Assembly (NCBI GenBank): GCA_003559855.1
Contig: PWJZ01000101.1
Location: 1 to 34,059 of the forward strand
Source of the DNA: Bacteroidales bacterium
GTDB lineage: Bacteria; Bacteroidota; Bacteroidia; Bacteroidales; UBA7960
DNA length: 34,059 nucleotides
Reading direction: 5' to 3'
This document shows, piece after piece, positions 24,669 through 33,400 of this stretch. The position numbers and the translations under genes are program-made. The notes beneath the pieces were generated by a model. The model saw only the letters and a list, made by a program, of their open reading frames with translations. It was not told the DNA's origin and did not search any database. Each line of letters opens with the position of its first letter. Position 1 is the first letter of the stretch.

Positions 24669-26033
24669 ATGCTATACAATACTAATATTAACGGTTTTAC
24701 TTTTTTGTTGTTAGTATATTTTTTATTTCCATTTAATATGGTCTCAGGACAACATAGCAATAGCGACACACTGGTATTGACACTTGAGCGTGCAAGGCAG
24801 ATTGCCCTGGAGCAGAACCCTGCCATTCAGGCTACGGGGCTTGAAACTGTCTCGGCACAATATCAGCTTGATGAATCTCGCGGTAATCTTTTGCCTAATT
24901 TCAATATCAGTGGCATATACAACAAAAACATTAAAAGACCGGTTATATTTTTGCCCGAAGATTTCACGGGTGTTCCGGGCGGAATGTATGTTGAAGTTGG
25001 GTCAGCGCACAATTACAGGGCTTCACTCAGCGGCTCAATGCCTTTGTATTCGCCGGCTATGTATGCCAACATAAGAGCAAACAGGATAGATGTAAAGCGA
25101 GCAGAAGAAGAATACAGGGGAGCAAAAATTGATCTCGACTTTGATGTACAACAAGCTTATTTTAATGCGTTACTTGCAAAAGAAAGCAAGGAAGTAATAC
25201 GGTTAAGCTTTGAAAACGCACTTGAAAACCTGGAATATACGCGTAAGATGTACGAACAAGGTCTGGTGTCTGAATATGACAAGATAAGGGCTGAAGTACA
25301 AACGGAAAATCTCAGCCCTGAAGTTATGGAAATGGAAAATGCCTATACAATGGCAGTTAATTATCTTAAAACCGTTATCGGATTGGATAAAGAACAACCT
25401 GTAAAAATTGAAGGTGATCTGCTGGCAGCAACCGAATCATATACCGGGCAGTTCCGGGTTTTTGAACCCGAACGCAAGCTTGCTAACAACCCTGAACTAA
25501 GGCAGTTGAATCTCACTATGAATATGATGAAAGAACAATCAAACGCCGTAATGGCTTCTGCCCTGCCATCTGTCTATGCAATGGGCAACTACAATTACCA
25601 GACAGATGCCGACGACCTTAAGTTTGCAGACTATCACTGGGTGGAAACATTCTCAGCCGGATTGCAGGTATCAATACCTTTATTCCAGGGATTCTCGGTC
25701 AGAAACAGGGCAAAACAGATCGATGTTGCCGCAAAACAGATAAAACTGCAAAAAGATTACCTTGAAGATAATATGAGAATACAGCTTGACAATATCCTGA
25801 AAAGATTAAATGTAGCCGTAGAAAAATCGACCAAAGCCAAAAAAAATGTTTCGCTCGCAGAAAGGGGGTATGAGATTGCAAAAACAAGATATACCTCAGG
25901 ACAAGGCACACTGCTCGAAATAAATGACAGCGAGTTGGCACTTACAAGGGCAAGGTTTAATCTTCTGCAGGCTAAATATGAGATACTGATGGCAATTATT
26001 GAGTATGAAAAATATGTGGGAAGAGAATTTTAG
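24669..26033 (+). CDS. tolC: TolC-family outer-membrane efflux protein
   Basis: 454 aa. It has a signal peptide (about 1-27, FTFLLLVYFLFPFNMVSG) and then two TolC/OEP repeats. Each contains long amphipathic helices: LTLERARQIALEQNPAI in the first, RKLANNPELRQLNLTMN in the second, with KMYEQGLVSEYDKIRAEVQ and ARTRYTSGQGTLLEINDSEL-like segments. Beta-strand parts (YSPAMYANIRANRID; VSIPLFQGFSVRNRA) form the barrel. It is the outer-membrane channel of the tripartite pump encoded by the next two genes. 163 nt separate it from the adaptor gene. Confidence 0.92.
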   Translation: MLYNTNINGFTFLLLVYFLFPFNMVSGQHSNSDTLVLTLERARQIALEQNPAIQATGLETVSAQYQLDESRGNLLPNFNISGIYNKNIKRPVIFLPEDFTGVPGGMYVEVGSAHNYRASLSGSMPLYSPAMYANIRANRIDVKRAEEEYRGAKIDLDFDVQQAYFNALLAKESKEVIRLSFENALENLEYTRKMYEQGLVSEYDKIRAEVQTENLSPEVMEMENAYTMAVNYLKTVIGLDKEQPVKIEGDLLAATESYTGQFRVFEPERKLANNPELRQLNLTMNMMKEQSNAVMASALPSVYAMGNYNYQTDADDLKFADYHWVETFSAGLQVSIPLFQGFSVRNRAKQIDVAAKQIKLQKDYLEDNMRIQLDNILKRLNVAVEKSTKAKKNVSLAERGYEIAKTRYTSGQGTLLEINDSELALTRARFNLLQAKYEILMAIIEYEKYVGREF

Positions 26034-26038
26034 ATATT

Positions 26039-26167
26039 TAACCACAGTTACACTGGGAAAGACATTAAGATTTTAGTTTTTGTTATTAACCGTTTTAAAC
26101 TTACAAACATAGAAATTAAAAACTCTGTGAAACTCTTTTTTAAACTCAGTGCAACTCTGTGATAAAA
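26039..26167. repeat. Degenerate AACTCTGTGA-type intergenic repeats
   Basis: The tolC to adaptor gap holds AACTCTGTGA at 26121-26130 and 26153-26162, with related partial units (AACTCTTTTT, AACTCAGTGC) between them, and ACCACAGTTACACTGGG in the inverse sense at 26041-26057. It resembles decayed copies of a dispersed CTCTGTG-rich intergenic repeat; that wider family is from memory. No ORF. Confidence 0.5.
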
Positions 26168-26196
26168 AGATTTTTTAAATATAAAACAATATTCAG

Positions 26197-27240
26197 ATGA
26201 AACTTACGATCAAATATTCATTACTGACAACAGTAGCAATTGCTGCGCTTCTCTTAATTTTTAAAGGTTGTGCCCCGGAGCAAGCCGAGGAACAACAGGA
26301 TGAAAAGCCACCCGTTAGGATTAAAGAAGTGGAAATAACCAAAATGGATCATGAGATTCCATATACCGGCACAGTCAAGCCATGGGAGGAAGCACATGTA
26401 GGCAGTGGTGGTGCAATGAGGATTGAAAGGATATTTGTAGATGTGGATGACTTTGTTCAAAAAGGACAATTACTTGCCCAAATGGACAAAACACAGCTGT
26501 ACCAGGCAGAGGTACGTGTAAATACTCTTAAAGATGACCTCAGAAGGCTTGATACACTGAGGCGGGTGGGTGCTGTCACTCAACAAAATTATGACCAGCT
26601 GAAAGCCGAATATGATATTGCAAAAAGCAGCCTTGAAAACCTTAAGGAGAACACACAGATATATTCACCGCTTACAGGTGTAATTACAGGAAGATATTAC
26701 ACTGACGGCGAGATCTTTGCAATGAGCCCCGGTCCGGCAGGCAAGCCGGCAATAGTATCTATATTGCAAATACAACCGGTAAAGGTTATAATAAATGTTT
26801 CTGAAAGATATTTCCCTGTTATAAAAAAGGGGATGCAAGCTAAAATTGTTGCCGATATGTATCCCGATAGATCTTTTACAGGTTATATTGACAGGATACA
26901 TCCCGTTATTGACAGGACTACAGGCACTTTTAAGGCTGAGATCAGAGTTCCAAATGATAACAAAGTTTTACGGCCCGGAATGTACGTGCGGACAAGGTTG
27001 AACTTTGGTGAGAAAGAAACGCTGATAGTGCCCTCACAAACGGTTCTAAGGCAAAGCGGCTCAAATGAAAGATATGTTTTTGTTGAACAAAACGGAACAG
27101 CTATTCGCAAAACAGTACAACTCGGTGAACGAACAGATGATATGCTGGAAATAACCGAAGGTCTGGAACCGGGAGAAAACCTGATCGTTTCCGGTCAGCA
27201 CAATTTATTACATAATCAAAAAGTAAGAATCGTAGAATAA
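26197..27240 (+). CDS. RND efflux membrane-fusion (adaptor) lipoprotein
   Basis: 347 aa. The N-terminal signal ends in a lipobox-like IFKGC, so the mature protein is probably lipid-anchored. Order of domains: beta-barrel start (IPYTGTVKPWEEAHVGSGGAMRIERIFVDVDDFVQKGQLLAQMD, lipoyl half), a short helical hairpin (about 100-145, QAEVRVNTLKDDLRRLD then VTQQNYDQLKAEYDIAKSSL), the second lipoyl half (IYSPLTGVITGRY), a beta-barrel (VKVIINVSERYFPVIKKGM) and the membrane-proximal domain. This is the AcrA/CusB-like HlyD_D23 plan. It connects the RND pump with TolC in the periplasm. No metal-binding N-terminal Met or His cluster is seen, so a drug-type pump is more likely than a CusB-type one. Confidence 0.93.
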   Translation: MKLTIKYSLLTTVAIAALLLIFKGCAPEQAEEQQDEKPPVRIKEVEITKMDHEIPYTGTVKPWEEAHVGSGGAMRIERIFVDVDDFVQKGQLLAQMDKTQLYQAEVRVNTLKDDLRRLDTLRRVGAVTQQNYDQLKAEYDIAKSSLENLKENTQIYSPLTGVITGRYYTDGEIFAMSPGPAGKPAIVSILQIQPVKVIINVSERYFPVIKKGMQAKIVADMYPDRSFTGYIDRIHPVIDRTTGTFKAEIRVPNDNKVLRPGMYVRTRLNFGEKETLIVPSQTVLRQSGSNERYVFVEQNGTAIRKTVQLGERTDDMLEITEGLEPGENLIVSGQHNLLHNQKVRIVE

Positions 27241-27327
27241 GTTTTTTAGTATCGCATGGGCAATGAACTAACAACAAACACAAAGTATACTGCTAAAAAC
27301 ACAAAACAGGATAACTTTAACAATCCC

Positions 27328-27355
27328 AAATTCTAAATTCTAAATTCTAAATTTA
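27328..27355. repeat. AAATTCT tandem repeat
   Basis: Three perfect AAATTCT units (27328-27348) plus a partial fourth lie directly upstream of the RND pump start at 27361, within its 120-nt gap to the adaptor gene. A short microsatellite whose copy number could vary by slippage. Confidence 0.75.
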
Positions 27356-27360
27356 AACAG

Positions 27361-30300
27361 ATGAGTATTTATAAAACAGCCGTTAAGAGACCCATTGCAA
27401 CTATAGTATTGTTTATAGGTTTGTTTGCATTGGGATTATATTCTCTGCGACATTTACCTCTTGATCTTTATCCTGAGATTGAGCCCATGTTTATCAGTGT
27501 GTTTACAACCTACCAGGGAGCAAGTGCTGCCGATATTGAAACCAACCTTACCAGGCCACTGGAGGATAACCTGACTACACTGACCAACCTGAAAGATATT
27601 ACCTCAGAATCGCAGGATAACATCTCCTCTATCACCCTGGAGTTTGACTGGGGTACTAACCTGGATGAAGCCAGCAATGAAATACGTGATGTCATTGGCC
27701 GGATTGGTGCTTTCTTGCCTGAAGATGCTGATGACCCGATGATATTTAAATTCAGCACCGATATGATACCGGTAATGATGATGGCTGCAACAGCAGAAGA
27801 AAGTTATCCCGCACTTGGTAAAATTATTGATGAACAAATAATAAACAGGCTTAACAGGATTGAAGGGGTTGGTAATGTTTTTATGGTTGGTGAGCCGGAA
27901 AGGGAAATCCAGGTTAATATTGATCCGCAAAAGCTTGAAGCATACAACATTACCCTGGAGCATATTGGAAACGTATTGCGTTCGGAAAACATAGATCATC
28001 CTGCAGGTAACATAAAAATGGGACAGACCGATTATCCGCTCAGGTATACAGGTGAATTCCGGGAAAGTGATGTTATTAAGGATATCGTGGTTGCCAATCA
28101 TATGGGAAGCCCTGTGTATATGCGTGATATTGCAGAAGTAAAAGATACACTGAAGGAAAAAACCATAGATGAACGTATCAACCGCCAGGAAGGCCTTCGC
28201 TTTTTTGTTCAGAGACAAAGCGGTGCCAATAGTGTTGAAATTGCACAGTCTGTCAATGAGCTGATACCCGAACTTGAAAAAACCCTGCCCCCAGATATTA
28301 CCATCATCCCGATTTTTGACACATCGGAGTTTATCGTTGATTCTATCAATAACCTTACCGATGTACTGATTTATGCAGCGATATTCGTTGTGCTGGTAGT
28401 ACTTGTATTCCTGGGTAAATGGCGGGCAACATTTATTATATTTCTCACATTGCCCGTATCACTGATAACCGCATTTATTTATCTTGATATTTCGGGCAAT
28501 ACTTTAAATATCATTTCATTTTCATCTTTGGCGATTGCAATGGGAATGGTTGTTGATGATGCCATCGTTGTACTGGAAAATATAACAAAACATATTGAGC
28601 GTGGCTCATATCCAAGAGAAGCTTCAATATTCGGCACCAACGAGGTTGCTCAACCGGTTATAGCCTCAACACTAACTGTAGTTGCCGTATTTTTACCAAT
28701 GACCTTTATTACCGGCATGATGGGGCTGTTCTTTAACCAACTGGGCTATATTGTTGTAATAACGGTTGGCGTATCTACTATTGCTGCATTATCGCTGACG
28801 CCAATGCTTTCTTCAAAATTTTTTGAGAAAAGATCAAAAAAAAGAAGCGGATTTGGTAATGAAATTTCAAAAGCGCTTGGCAACTTTTTTGAAGGGATCG
28901 ACAATATTTATACTGCAATATTGAGATGGGCCTTGAAAAACAAATGGAAGGTAATTATCATTTCCGGTTTATTATTTATGATAAGCCTTTTATCATTAAC
29001 CATTATTGGAACAAGTTTCTTCCCGGAATCCGATCAAAACCAGGTTCGTGCTGAAATTGAGCTACCCATGGGATTGAGACTTGAAGAAAGTGTAAAGACT
29101 GCCAGAGCTATAGAGGATATTATTGAGGATAAGTATCCGGAAGTTGAAAGGTATTCGGTAAGTGTAGGTAGTGGTGGGGGAATGTTTGGCACTGCCGGGG
29201 CTCCAAACCTTATTTCTATTCGTATGAGATTGATAGATTTAACGGAACGTGACAGGGATGTTTTTGAAATTGCAGAGCTGTTACGTCAGGACTTTAGTGA
29301 ATTTCCCGAGATGGTAAACTATACTGTATCTACCCAGGGGGGAGGCGGTATGGGTATGGGTGCCCCTATACAGGTAGAAATATATGGTGACGATTTTGAG
29401 GTAACCGGCAGGATAGCCAATGAATTGTCTGACCGCATGGAAGAAATACGGGGCCTCAGGAACATTAATATTAGTCGCGGTGAAGAAAGGCCGGAATTAA
29501 GGATCATCCCTGATCAGGAAAAGCTGGCAAGCTTCGGGCTAAATAATGCTACAGTGTCAAATGCTGTGCGAAACCGTATTGATGGTATGACGGCAACACT
29601 ATTCCGTGAAGCCGGTGAAGAATATGATGTTGTTGTCAGGTATAAAGAACCTTTCCGTGAATCTATTACGGATATAGAAAATATCGTGGTTCAGAATCAT
29701 CTCGGACAAAACGTCAGGCTTAAAGAAGTAACATCAATAGAAGAGTATTTTTCGCCACCAAATATAGAACGTAAAAATCGGGTAAGATATCTAACGGTAT
29801 CTGCCTCACTCTATCAGCGGTCATTGGGTGATGCTACTGCCGATATTCAACGCGAAATTGATGACATGGAGATACCGGGCGATGTTTTCATTGAGTTTGG
29901 CGGAGATATTGAAGATCAGCGGGAAGCTTTTGCCGACTTGCTATTGTTGCTTGCGTTGGGGATATTCCTGGTTTATGTAGTAATGGCAGCACAGTTTGAA
30001 AGTTTCAGAACGCCTTTTATAATTATGCTTGCTATTCCATTCGCTTTTACGGGGGTAATGATAGCATTGCTTCTAACAGGTACGGAACTTAGTGTAATTT
30101 CGGCGGTAGGGGGTATTATTCTTGTTGGTATTGTTGTAAAAAACTCTATAGTACTTATTGACTATACAAACCTGATGCATGACCGCGGGTTGACAGTAGT
30201 AAGATCTGTTTTTGCAGCAGGCAGGTCAAGGCTGAGACCGGTATTAATGACAACAATAACCACTGTGTTAGCCATGATACCTCTTGCATTAAGCCAGCGC

Positions 30301-30465
30301 GAAGGTTCTGAAATATGGCAGCCAATGGCTGTTGCTGTTATTGGCGGGCTTACTTTTTCAACACTTATAACATTGGTATTTGTCCCTACTACATACGCTC
30401 TGCTTGGAAGATTCAGAGTTAAAAAACAGAGAAGAAAATTTCATAAAAAGTTGTTGAATAACTGA
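27361..30465 (+). CDS. RND-family efflux transporter permease (AcrB-like)
   Basis: 1034 aa, the full RND length, with 12 membrane helices in two halves (TM1 about 10-30; large periplasmic loops about 35-330 and 555-860). The proton relay pair lies in TM4: GMVVDDAIVVLENI (D399, D400). Other hallmarks are RPIATIVLFIGLFALGLYSLRHLPLDLYP at the start, GASAADIETNLTRPLEDNL and GGIILVGIVVKNSIVLIDY with the TM10 Lys-Asn equivalents. The DD-AIVVLEN signature fits the HAE1 (drug-type) branch rather than the heavy-metal HME branch. It is the inner-membrane proton/drug antiporter of the module. Substrates unknown. Confidence 0.95.
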   Translation: MSIYKTAVKRPIATIVLFIGLFALGLYSLRHLPLDLYPEIEPMFISVFTTYQGASAADIETNLTRPLEDNLTTLTNLKDITSESQDNISSITLEFDWGTNLDEASNEIRDVIGRIGAFLPEDADDPMIFKFSTDMIPVMMMAATAEESYPALGKIIDEQIINRLNRIEGVGNVFMVGEPEREIQVNIDPQKLEAYNITLEHIGNVLRSENIDHPAGNIKMGQTDYPLRYTGEFRESDVIKDIVVANHMGSPVYMRDIAEVKDTLKEKTIDERINRQEGLRFFVQRQSGANSVEIAQSVNELIPELEKTLPPDITIIPIFDTSEFIVDSINNLTDVLIYAAIFVVLVVLVFLGKWRATFIIFLTLPVSLITAFIYLDISGNTLNIISFSSLAIAMGMVVDDAIVVLENITKHIERGSYPREASIFGTNEVAQPVIASTLTVVAVFLPMTFITGMMGLFFNQLGYIVVITVGVSTIAALSLTPMLSSKFFEKRSKKRSGFGNEISKALGNFFEGIDNIYTAILRWALKNKWKVIIISGLLFMISLLSLTIIGTSFFPESDQNQVRAEIELPMGLRLEESVKTARAIEDIIEDKYPEVERYSVSVGSGGGMFGTAGAPNLISIRMRLIDLTERDRDVFEIAELLRQDFSEFPEMVNYTVSTQGGGGMGMGAPIQVEIYGDDFEVTGRIANELSDRMEEIRGLRNINISRGEERPELRIIPDQEKLASFGLNNATVSNAVRNRIDGMTATLFREAGEEYDVVVRYKEPFRESITDIENIVVQNHLGQNVRLKEVTSIEEYFSPPNIERKNRVRYLTVSASLYQRSLGDATADIQREIDDMEIPGDVFIEFGGDIEDQREAFADLLLLLALGIFLVYVVMAAQFESFRTPFIIMLAIPFAFTGVMIALLLTGTELSVISAVGGIILVGIVVKNSIVLIDYTNLMHDRGLTVVRSVFAAGRSRLRPVLMTTITTVLAMIPLALSQREGSEIWQPMAVAVIGGLTFSTLITLVFVPTTYALLGRFRVKKQRRKFHKKLLNN

Positions 30466-30568
30466 TAAGTTGATGGGTTTATAAGTTTATGCTGTTAACC
30501 AAACATATAACCCTGAAAATATTTAATGATAAAAATTACTTGAAAAGATGACCCTCATTAACTGAACG

Positions 30569-30637
30569 TAAACAAAAGAAGATGAACTTAGCAATAGCGA
30601 TCTCGTGATCGAAGGGAACAATAAAGCATGAGGGCTC
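30569..30637 (+). pseudogene. Second, shorter copy of the coding relic seen at 8725-8835
   Basis: Between stop codons, the frame TAA(30569)-TKEDELSNSDLVIEGNNKA-TGA(30630-30632) has no ATG. Its bases GAACTTAGCAA..CGATCTC (30584-30604) and AATAAAGCATGAGGG (30620-30634) match the minus strand of 8700-8815, with about 45 nt missing between the two blocks. Both copies end with (S/N)NKA-TGA in the same frame. Seen directly as a repeat; that it is the decayed tail of a gene is inference. Confidence 0.45.
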
Positions 30638-30716
30638 CATGGGTTAAAAACAAAAAACGCAAATATTAACAAAAATAATTTATCAGAAATCAGAACGTTA
30701 AATACATTTTACGCAA

Positions 30717-31010
30717 ATGAAAGCAATATTCATAGTCTTTAACCAGGCTCTAACCGAAAATGTTATAAAAATGCTTGACAGAAACAACATCAGGGGCTTC
30801 AGTCAATGGGATGATGTGAAAGGCAGAGGCACTGAAAAAGGCGAACCACATATGGGCACACATACCTGGCCGGCACTAAATTCGGCAGTAATGACTATTG
30901 TAGAAGTGTCTGAAGTTGAGAAAGTGCTCAACGGTGTGAGAGAAATCAACGAAAAAGCTGAAAAACAAGGAATAAGAGCTTTTGTATGGAATGTGGAAAG
31001 CATGGTTTAA
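30717..31010 (+). CDS. PII-like (GlnB/CutA-fold) small protein at the end of the RND module
   Basis: 97 aa. The pattern matches the PII/CutA ferredoxin-like fold: MKAIFIVFNQALTENVIKML (beta1-alpha1), an extended loop with GFSQWDDVKGRGTEKGEPHMGTHTW-like sequence where PII has its T-loop (about 30-55), beta3 (SAVMTIVEVSE), a second helix (VEKVLNGVREINEKAEKQ) and a final strand (IRAFVWNVESM). The canonical PII uridylylation Tyr and ATP-loop motifs are not evident, but the loop has two His, Gly-Arg-Gly and Trp residues. It is 251 nt downstream of the RND gene on the same strand. PII-like proteins (for example DUF3240 near metal RND pumps) are known beside transporters; here it may bind a small ligand or metal. 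Function not proven. Confidence 0.72.
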   Translation: MKAIFIVFNQALTENVIKMLDRNNIRGFSQWDDVKGRGTEKGEPHMGTHTWPALNSAVMTIVEVSEVEKVLNGVREINEKAEKQGIRAFVWNVESMV

Positions 31011-31023
31011 AAAAAATATCTGT

Positions 31024-31935
31024 CTACTTCAACTTCGAAGGCGAACAACTATAAAGAATAACTCCAAGCACAAAAGCAAACAACTCGCCTGCCAAAAACC
31101 ATACCCTGCTGAAAGCCGAGACAGTAGTTGCTAAAACTGTAGTAACTCCACTATAAGTAAACAATCCTACAAGGGTAGCTTCACGTACACCCATACCTCC
31201 CGGAGCAAATATGACTACTATACCAATAACCGTTGATATTGGAAAATACATCAAAGAAAGATATCCAATATCGGCACTAAGGCTCAAAGAAAGCAAATAA
31301 AATGCAAAAGCATATAAAAACCAGTAAATAATAACTACGGGAAAAACCTTTAAGTTCTCTTTAAATGAAAGATTCGGTATTTTTATTTCTTTTCCTGTGG
31401 TCTTTAAAACCAACCATTGCGTTATACGGTGAAAATACCGGGTGAAAATTATTAATGAGAGTATTATCCAAAACACAAAAATCAAAATCTTTGCAAAAAC
31501 AGGAATATCTATCATAAAAAACCCCAGGGAACAAAACAAAACAACTATCCATATACCCATAAATTGTAAGTTTAAAGAGATAAAAGCCAGCTCATTAAAT
31601 GGATAATTGTAATTTTTCTCAATATACCCGGCTCTTCCCAAATGCACCCATAACTTGCCGGGAATATACCGCGATAAAACAGTCATACCAAAAGCAATCA
31701 AAGAATCTCTCACAGTAATGAAATAACCGAAATTCTTTAATATTACCTTATAAGACAATCCTTGTATAAAAACCCCAAGAAACAAGATAAAAAAAGATAA
31801 AGACAAATACTTGTAATTGATTGCTTTGGGTGCAACAATGTATTCTTCTCTAATTAGCGTGATGATCAAAAACGCCACAGAAATATATACTAAATAGGAA
31901 AGCCAGTTCTTTTTAATACTCCGCACAAATGCCAT
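31024..31935 (-). CDS. UPF0104 / lysylphosphatidylglycerol synthetase-type membrane protein
   Basis: 303 aa, about 8 hydrophobic helices. It begins with a helix (WLSYLVYISVAFLIITLI) and contains VLSRYIPGKLWVHLGRAGY and the signature FAPGGMGVREATLVGLF near residue 240, both typical of the UPF0104/AglD-like flippase-fold family. This is the membrane part of LPG synthases without their aminoacyl-transferase domain. Such proteins occur beside polysaccharide or lipid-sugar genes and are thought to move lipid-linked substrates, but most are uncharacterised. It converges with the PII-like gene (13 nt apart). Confidence 0.8.
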   Translation of the reverse strand: MAFVRSIKKNWLSYLVYISVAFLIITLIREEYIVAPKAINYKYLSLSFFILFLGVFIQGLSYKVILKNFGYFITVRDSLIAFGMTVLSRYIPGKLWVHLGRAGYIEKNYNYPFNELAFISLNLQFMGIWIVVLFCSLGFFMIDIPVFAKILIFVFWIILSLIIFTRYFHRITQWLVLKTTGKEIKIPNLSFKENLKVFPVVIIYWFLYAFAFYLLSLSLSADIGYLSLMYFPISTVIGIVVIFAPGGMGVREATLVGLFTYSGVTTVLATTVSAFSRVWFLAGELFAFVLGVILYSCSPSKLK

Positions 31936-32119
31936 TACTCAGTTTTTTCAACCTATCCAAATGAGAGAATTATAGTCTGTCTTAAAATATGAAACGAGTC
32001 TTGAGCAAAACTTTCTCACACACTAACATAACTATGTAAAAAGAGTTTCATTCGTCACCATAAAAATAATAATTCAGACAGATGGCATAGCAAATCTCAA
32101 AAAATAAATCTCAAATCCA

Positions 32120-32150
32120 CCCTTGTTAAATAAAACAACATTTAACAGGG
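32120..32150. repeat. Inverted repeat CCCTTGTTAAAT / ATTTAACAGGG
   Basis: Arms of 12 and 11 nt pair with one bulged T around an 8-nt loop. No T-tract of the usual length follows on either strand. It may be a small palindromic repeat; it ends in GGGTAAAT, which recurs in the next hairpin. Confidence 0.5.
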
Positions 32151-32220
32151 TAAATACCAAGATACAATTATTAATATTTAAAACCTTGTTTGTTTAGGTC
32201 CTTGAATCATTGAAAATTTG

Positions 32221-32266
32221 AATTTACCCCGTCAAATCTGTTTTTATATTTTAACGGGGGTAAATT
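32221..32266. repeat. Inverted repeat AATTTACCCCGT / ACGGGGGTAAATT
   Basis: Arms 32221-32232 and 32254-32266 pair fully apart from one extra G, around a 21-nt T-rich loop. It lies 115 nt beyond the 3' end of the minus-strand acyltransferase gene and could be a terminator-like or repeat hairpin. G+C in the arms is higher than in the surroundings. Confidence 0.5.
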
Positions 32267-32380
32267 TCCTGCATGGTCTGTTATATTATTTATGTTTGCA
32301 ATTTCGCTTCGCCTGGTCGTTATCCTGTGCATTTTCACTATCAGCAATAGTTAATGGGCACGTACCAATTATCTTTTTAC

Positions 32381-33331
32381 TCAATTTTTATTTTTCCCCT
32401 TTTCTTTCTTATAACTCTCTATATGCCGCCGTTTTTTTGAAGGATAAATATCTTCAATTTCAACCATTATAGCTATACCTTCAACATTACCTCCAAAGGC
32501 ATAATTGTGTGCAACACCAAACACTTTCATTGTCGGCGATAAACCCATATATGCTTTAATAAGAGGAGGTATATTTTCATTTCTGTCTCTGACAGCCTGG
32601 TTCAGCCTGGCAAAGTTTTCTTCAAAACCCTCATCGGTAAACAGGTCATCCAGCTTTGACACATCAGCCTTTATTTCTTTTGGTTCATAAGGATATACAA
32701 GATTTTCTTTGTCGCCAAAATATTTGAATAAAAAATATAATAAAATATCCCGTGCATCCCTGTCATAATTTAAATAGAGAGTCACTCTCCCGTAAAAATA
32801 TTTTGTATCCGGATTGTCAACTATCAATGCACCCAGTCCGTCCCACAAGTTATCAAGTGAAAACACCCCTTTCCTTTCATTGGTTGAAGGCTGATACTTA
32901 GGTTGTACAAAAGACTTTCCGAGTTCCATAGTATAAAGCATATACTCATTAACAAATTTGTCGGTTAGATGAAACATGTTGGCGGTAGCCAGTTCGTAAC
33001 GGCCATTTTCCGTCTTTTCGGCATCTTTAAGCCTGAAAAACCTGTAACCGCCTATGATCTCTTCCTCTTCAGGATTCCAGACTATTATCTGTTTGTAAGG
33101 ATTTTGTTTCGTATCAAACCTGTCAATATCACAAGATTTTCCCGAACCGCCTCCCGAATCACGATACGCAATTTCACGGAGTCTGCCAACCTCCTGCATA
33201 GTATCAGGACAATCATGTGAAGTGAAAATGTAAATTTCATTATTCTCATAATTGGTATGTCTTGCAAATTTGTTTTTGGTTAGCTCCGATTTGATCTTTT
33301 TCCTGTCAACAGGTGAAATTATTTTTTCCAT
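32381..33331 (-). CDS. glsB: GlsB/OlsB-like amino-acid N-acyltransferase (GNAT fold)
   Basis: 316 aa. It matches the Bacteroidota 'hemolysin'-type GNAT acyltransferases: MEKIISPVDRKKIKSELTKN, then EIYIFTSHDCPDTMQEVGRLREIAYR, GSGKSCDIDRFDT, YKQIIVWNPEEEEIIGGYRF, TMELGKSFVQPKYQ, FSLDNLWDGLGALI and YFYGRVTLYLNYDRDARDILLYFL. In Bacteroides the orthologous GlsB transfers a 3-hydroxyacyl chain from acyl-ACP to an amino acid (glycine), the first step of glycine-lipid synthesis, as OlsB does for ornithine lipids. The O-acyltransferase partner (GlsA) is not next to it here. The C-terminus is very Lys-rich (RRHIESYKKEKGKNKN), suggesting membrane association. The family call rests on recalled sequence similarity; the acceptor amino acid is unproven. 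Confidence 0.75.
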   Translation of the reverse strand: MEKIISPVDRKKIKSELTKNKFARHTNYENNEIYIFTSHDCPDTMQEVGRLREIAYRDSGGGSGKSCDIDRFDTKQNPYKQIIVWNPEEEEIIGGYRFFRLKDAEKTENGRYELATANMFHLTDKFVNEYMLYTMELGKSFVQPKYQPSTNERKGVFSLDNLWDGLGALIVDNPDTKYFYGRVTLYLNYDRDARDILLYFLFKYFGDKENLVYPYEPKEIKADVSKLDDLFTDEGFEENFARLNQAVRDRNENIPPLIKAYMGLSPTMKVFGVAHNYAFGGNVEGIAIMVEIEDIYPSKKRRHIESYKKEKGKNKN

Positions 33332-33400
33332 AACAGCTAATTAATATGATTATTTTATTTAACGATCACAAAAACCTTTACCAGTGAAGTTTTAAAAGCA

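Larger units (their letters stand above)
31936..32380. other. Gene-free stretch with two hairpins
   Basis: About 445 nt with no credible ORF. It carries two stem-loops, at 32120-32150 and 32221-32266 (separate entries), that share a GGGTAAAT core in three places. The rest is AT-rich. No TAnnTTTG promoter for the UPF0104 gene was recognised. Confidence 0.45.

Noticed and set aside
27604-28218. 204-codon minus-strand ORF inside the RND pump gene
   Set aside because: Antisense shadow of a strongly conserved coding region; no family pattern in its translation.
23888-31010. Efflux module as a heavy-metal (Cus-type) system because of the PII-like gene
   Set aside because: The pump has the HAE1-like VDDAIVVLEN motif and the adaptor has no metal-binding cluster, so a metal pump is not supported.
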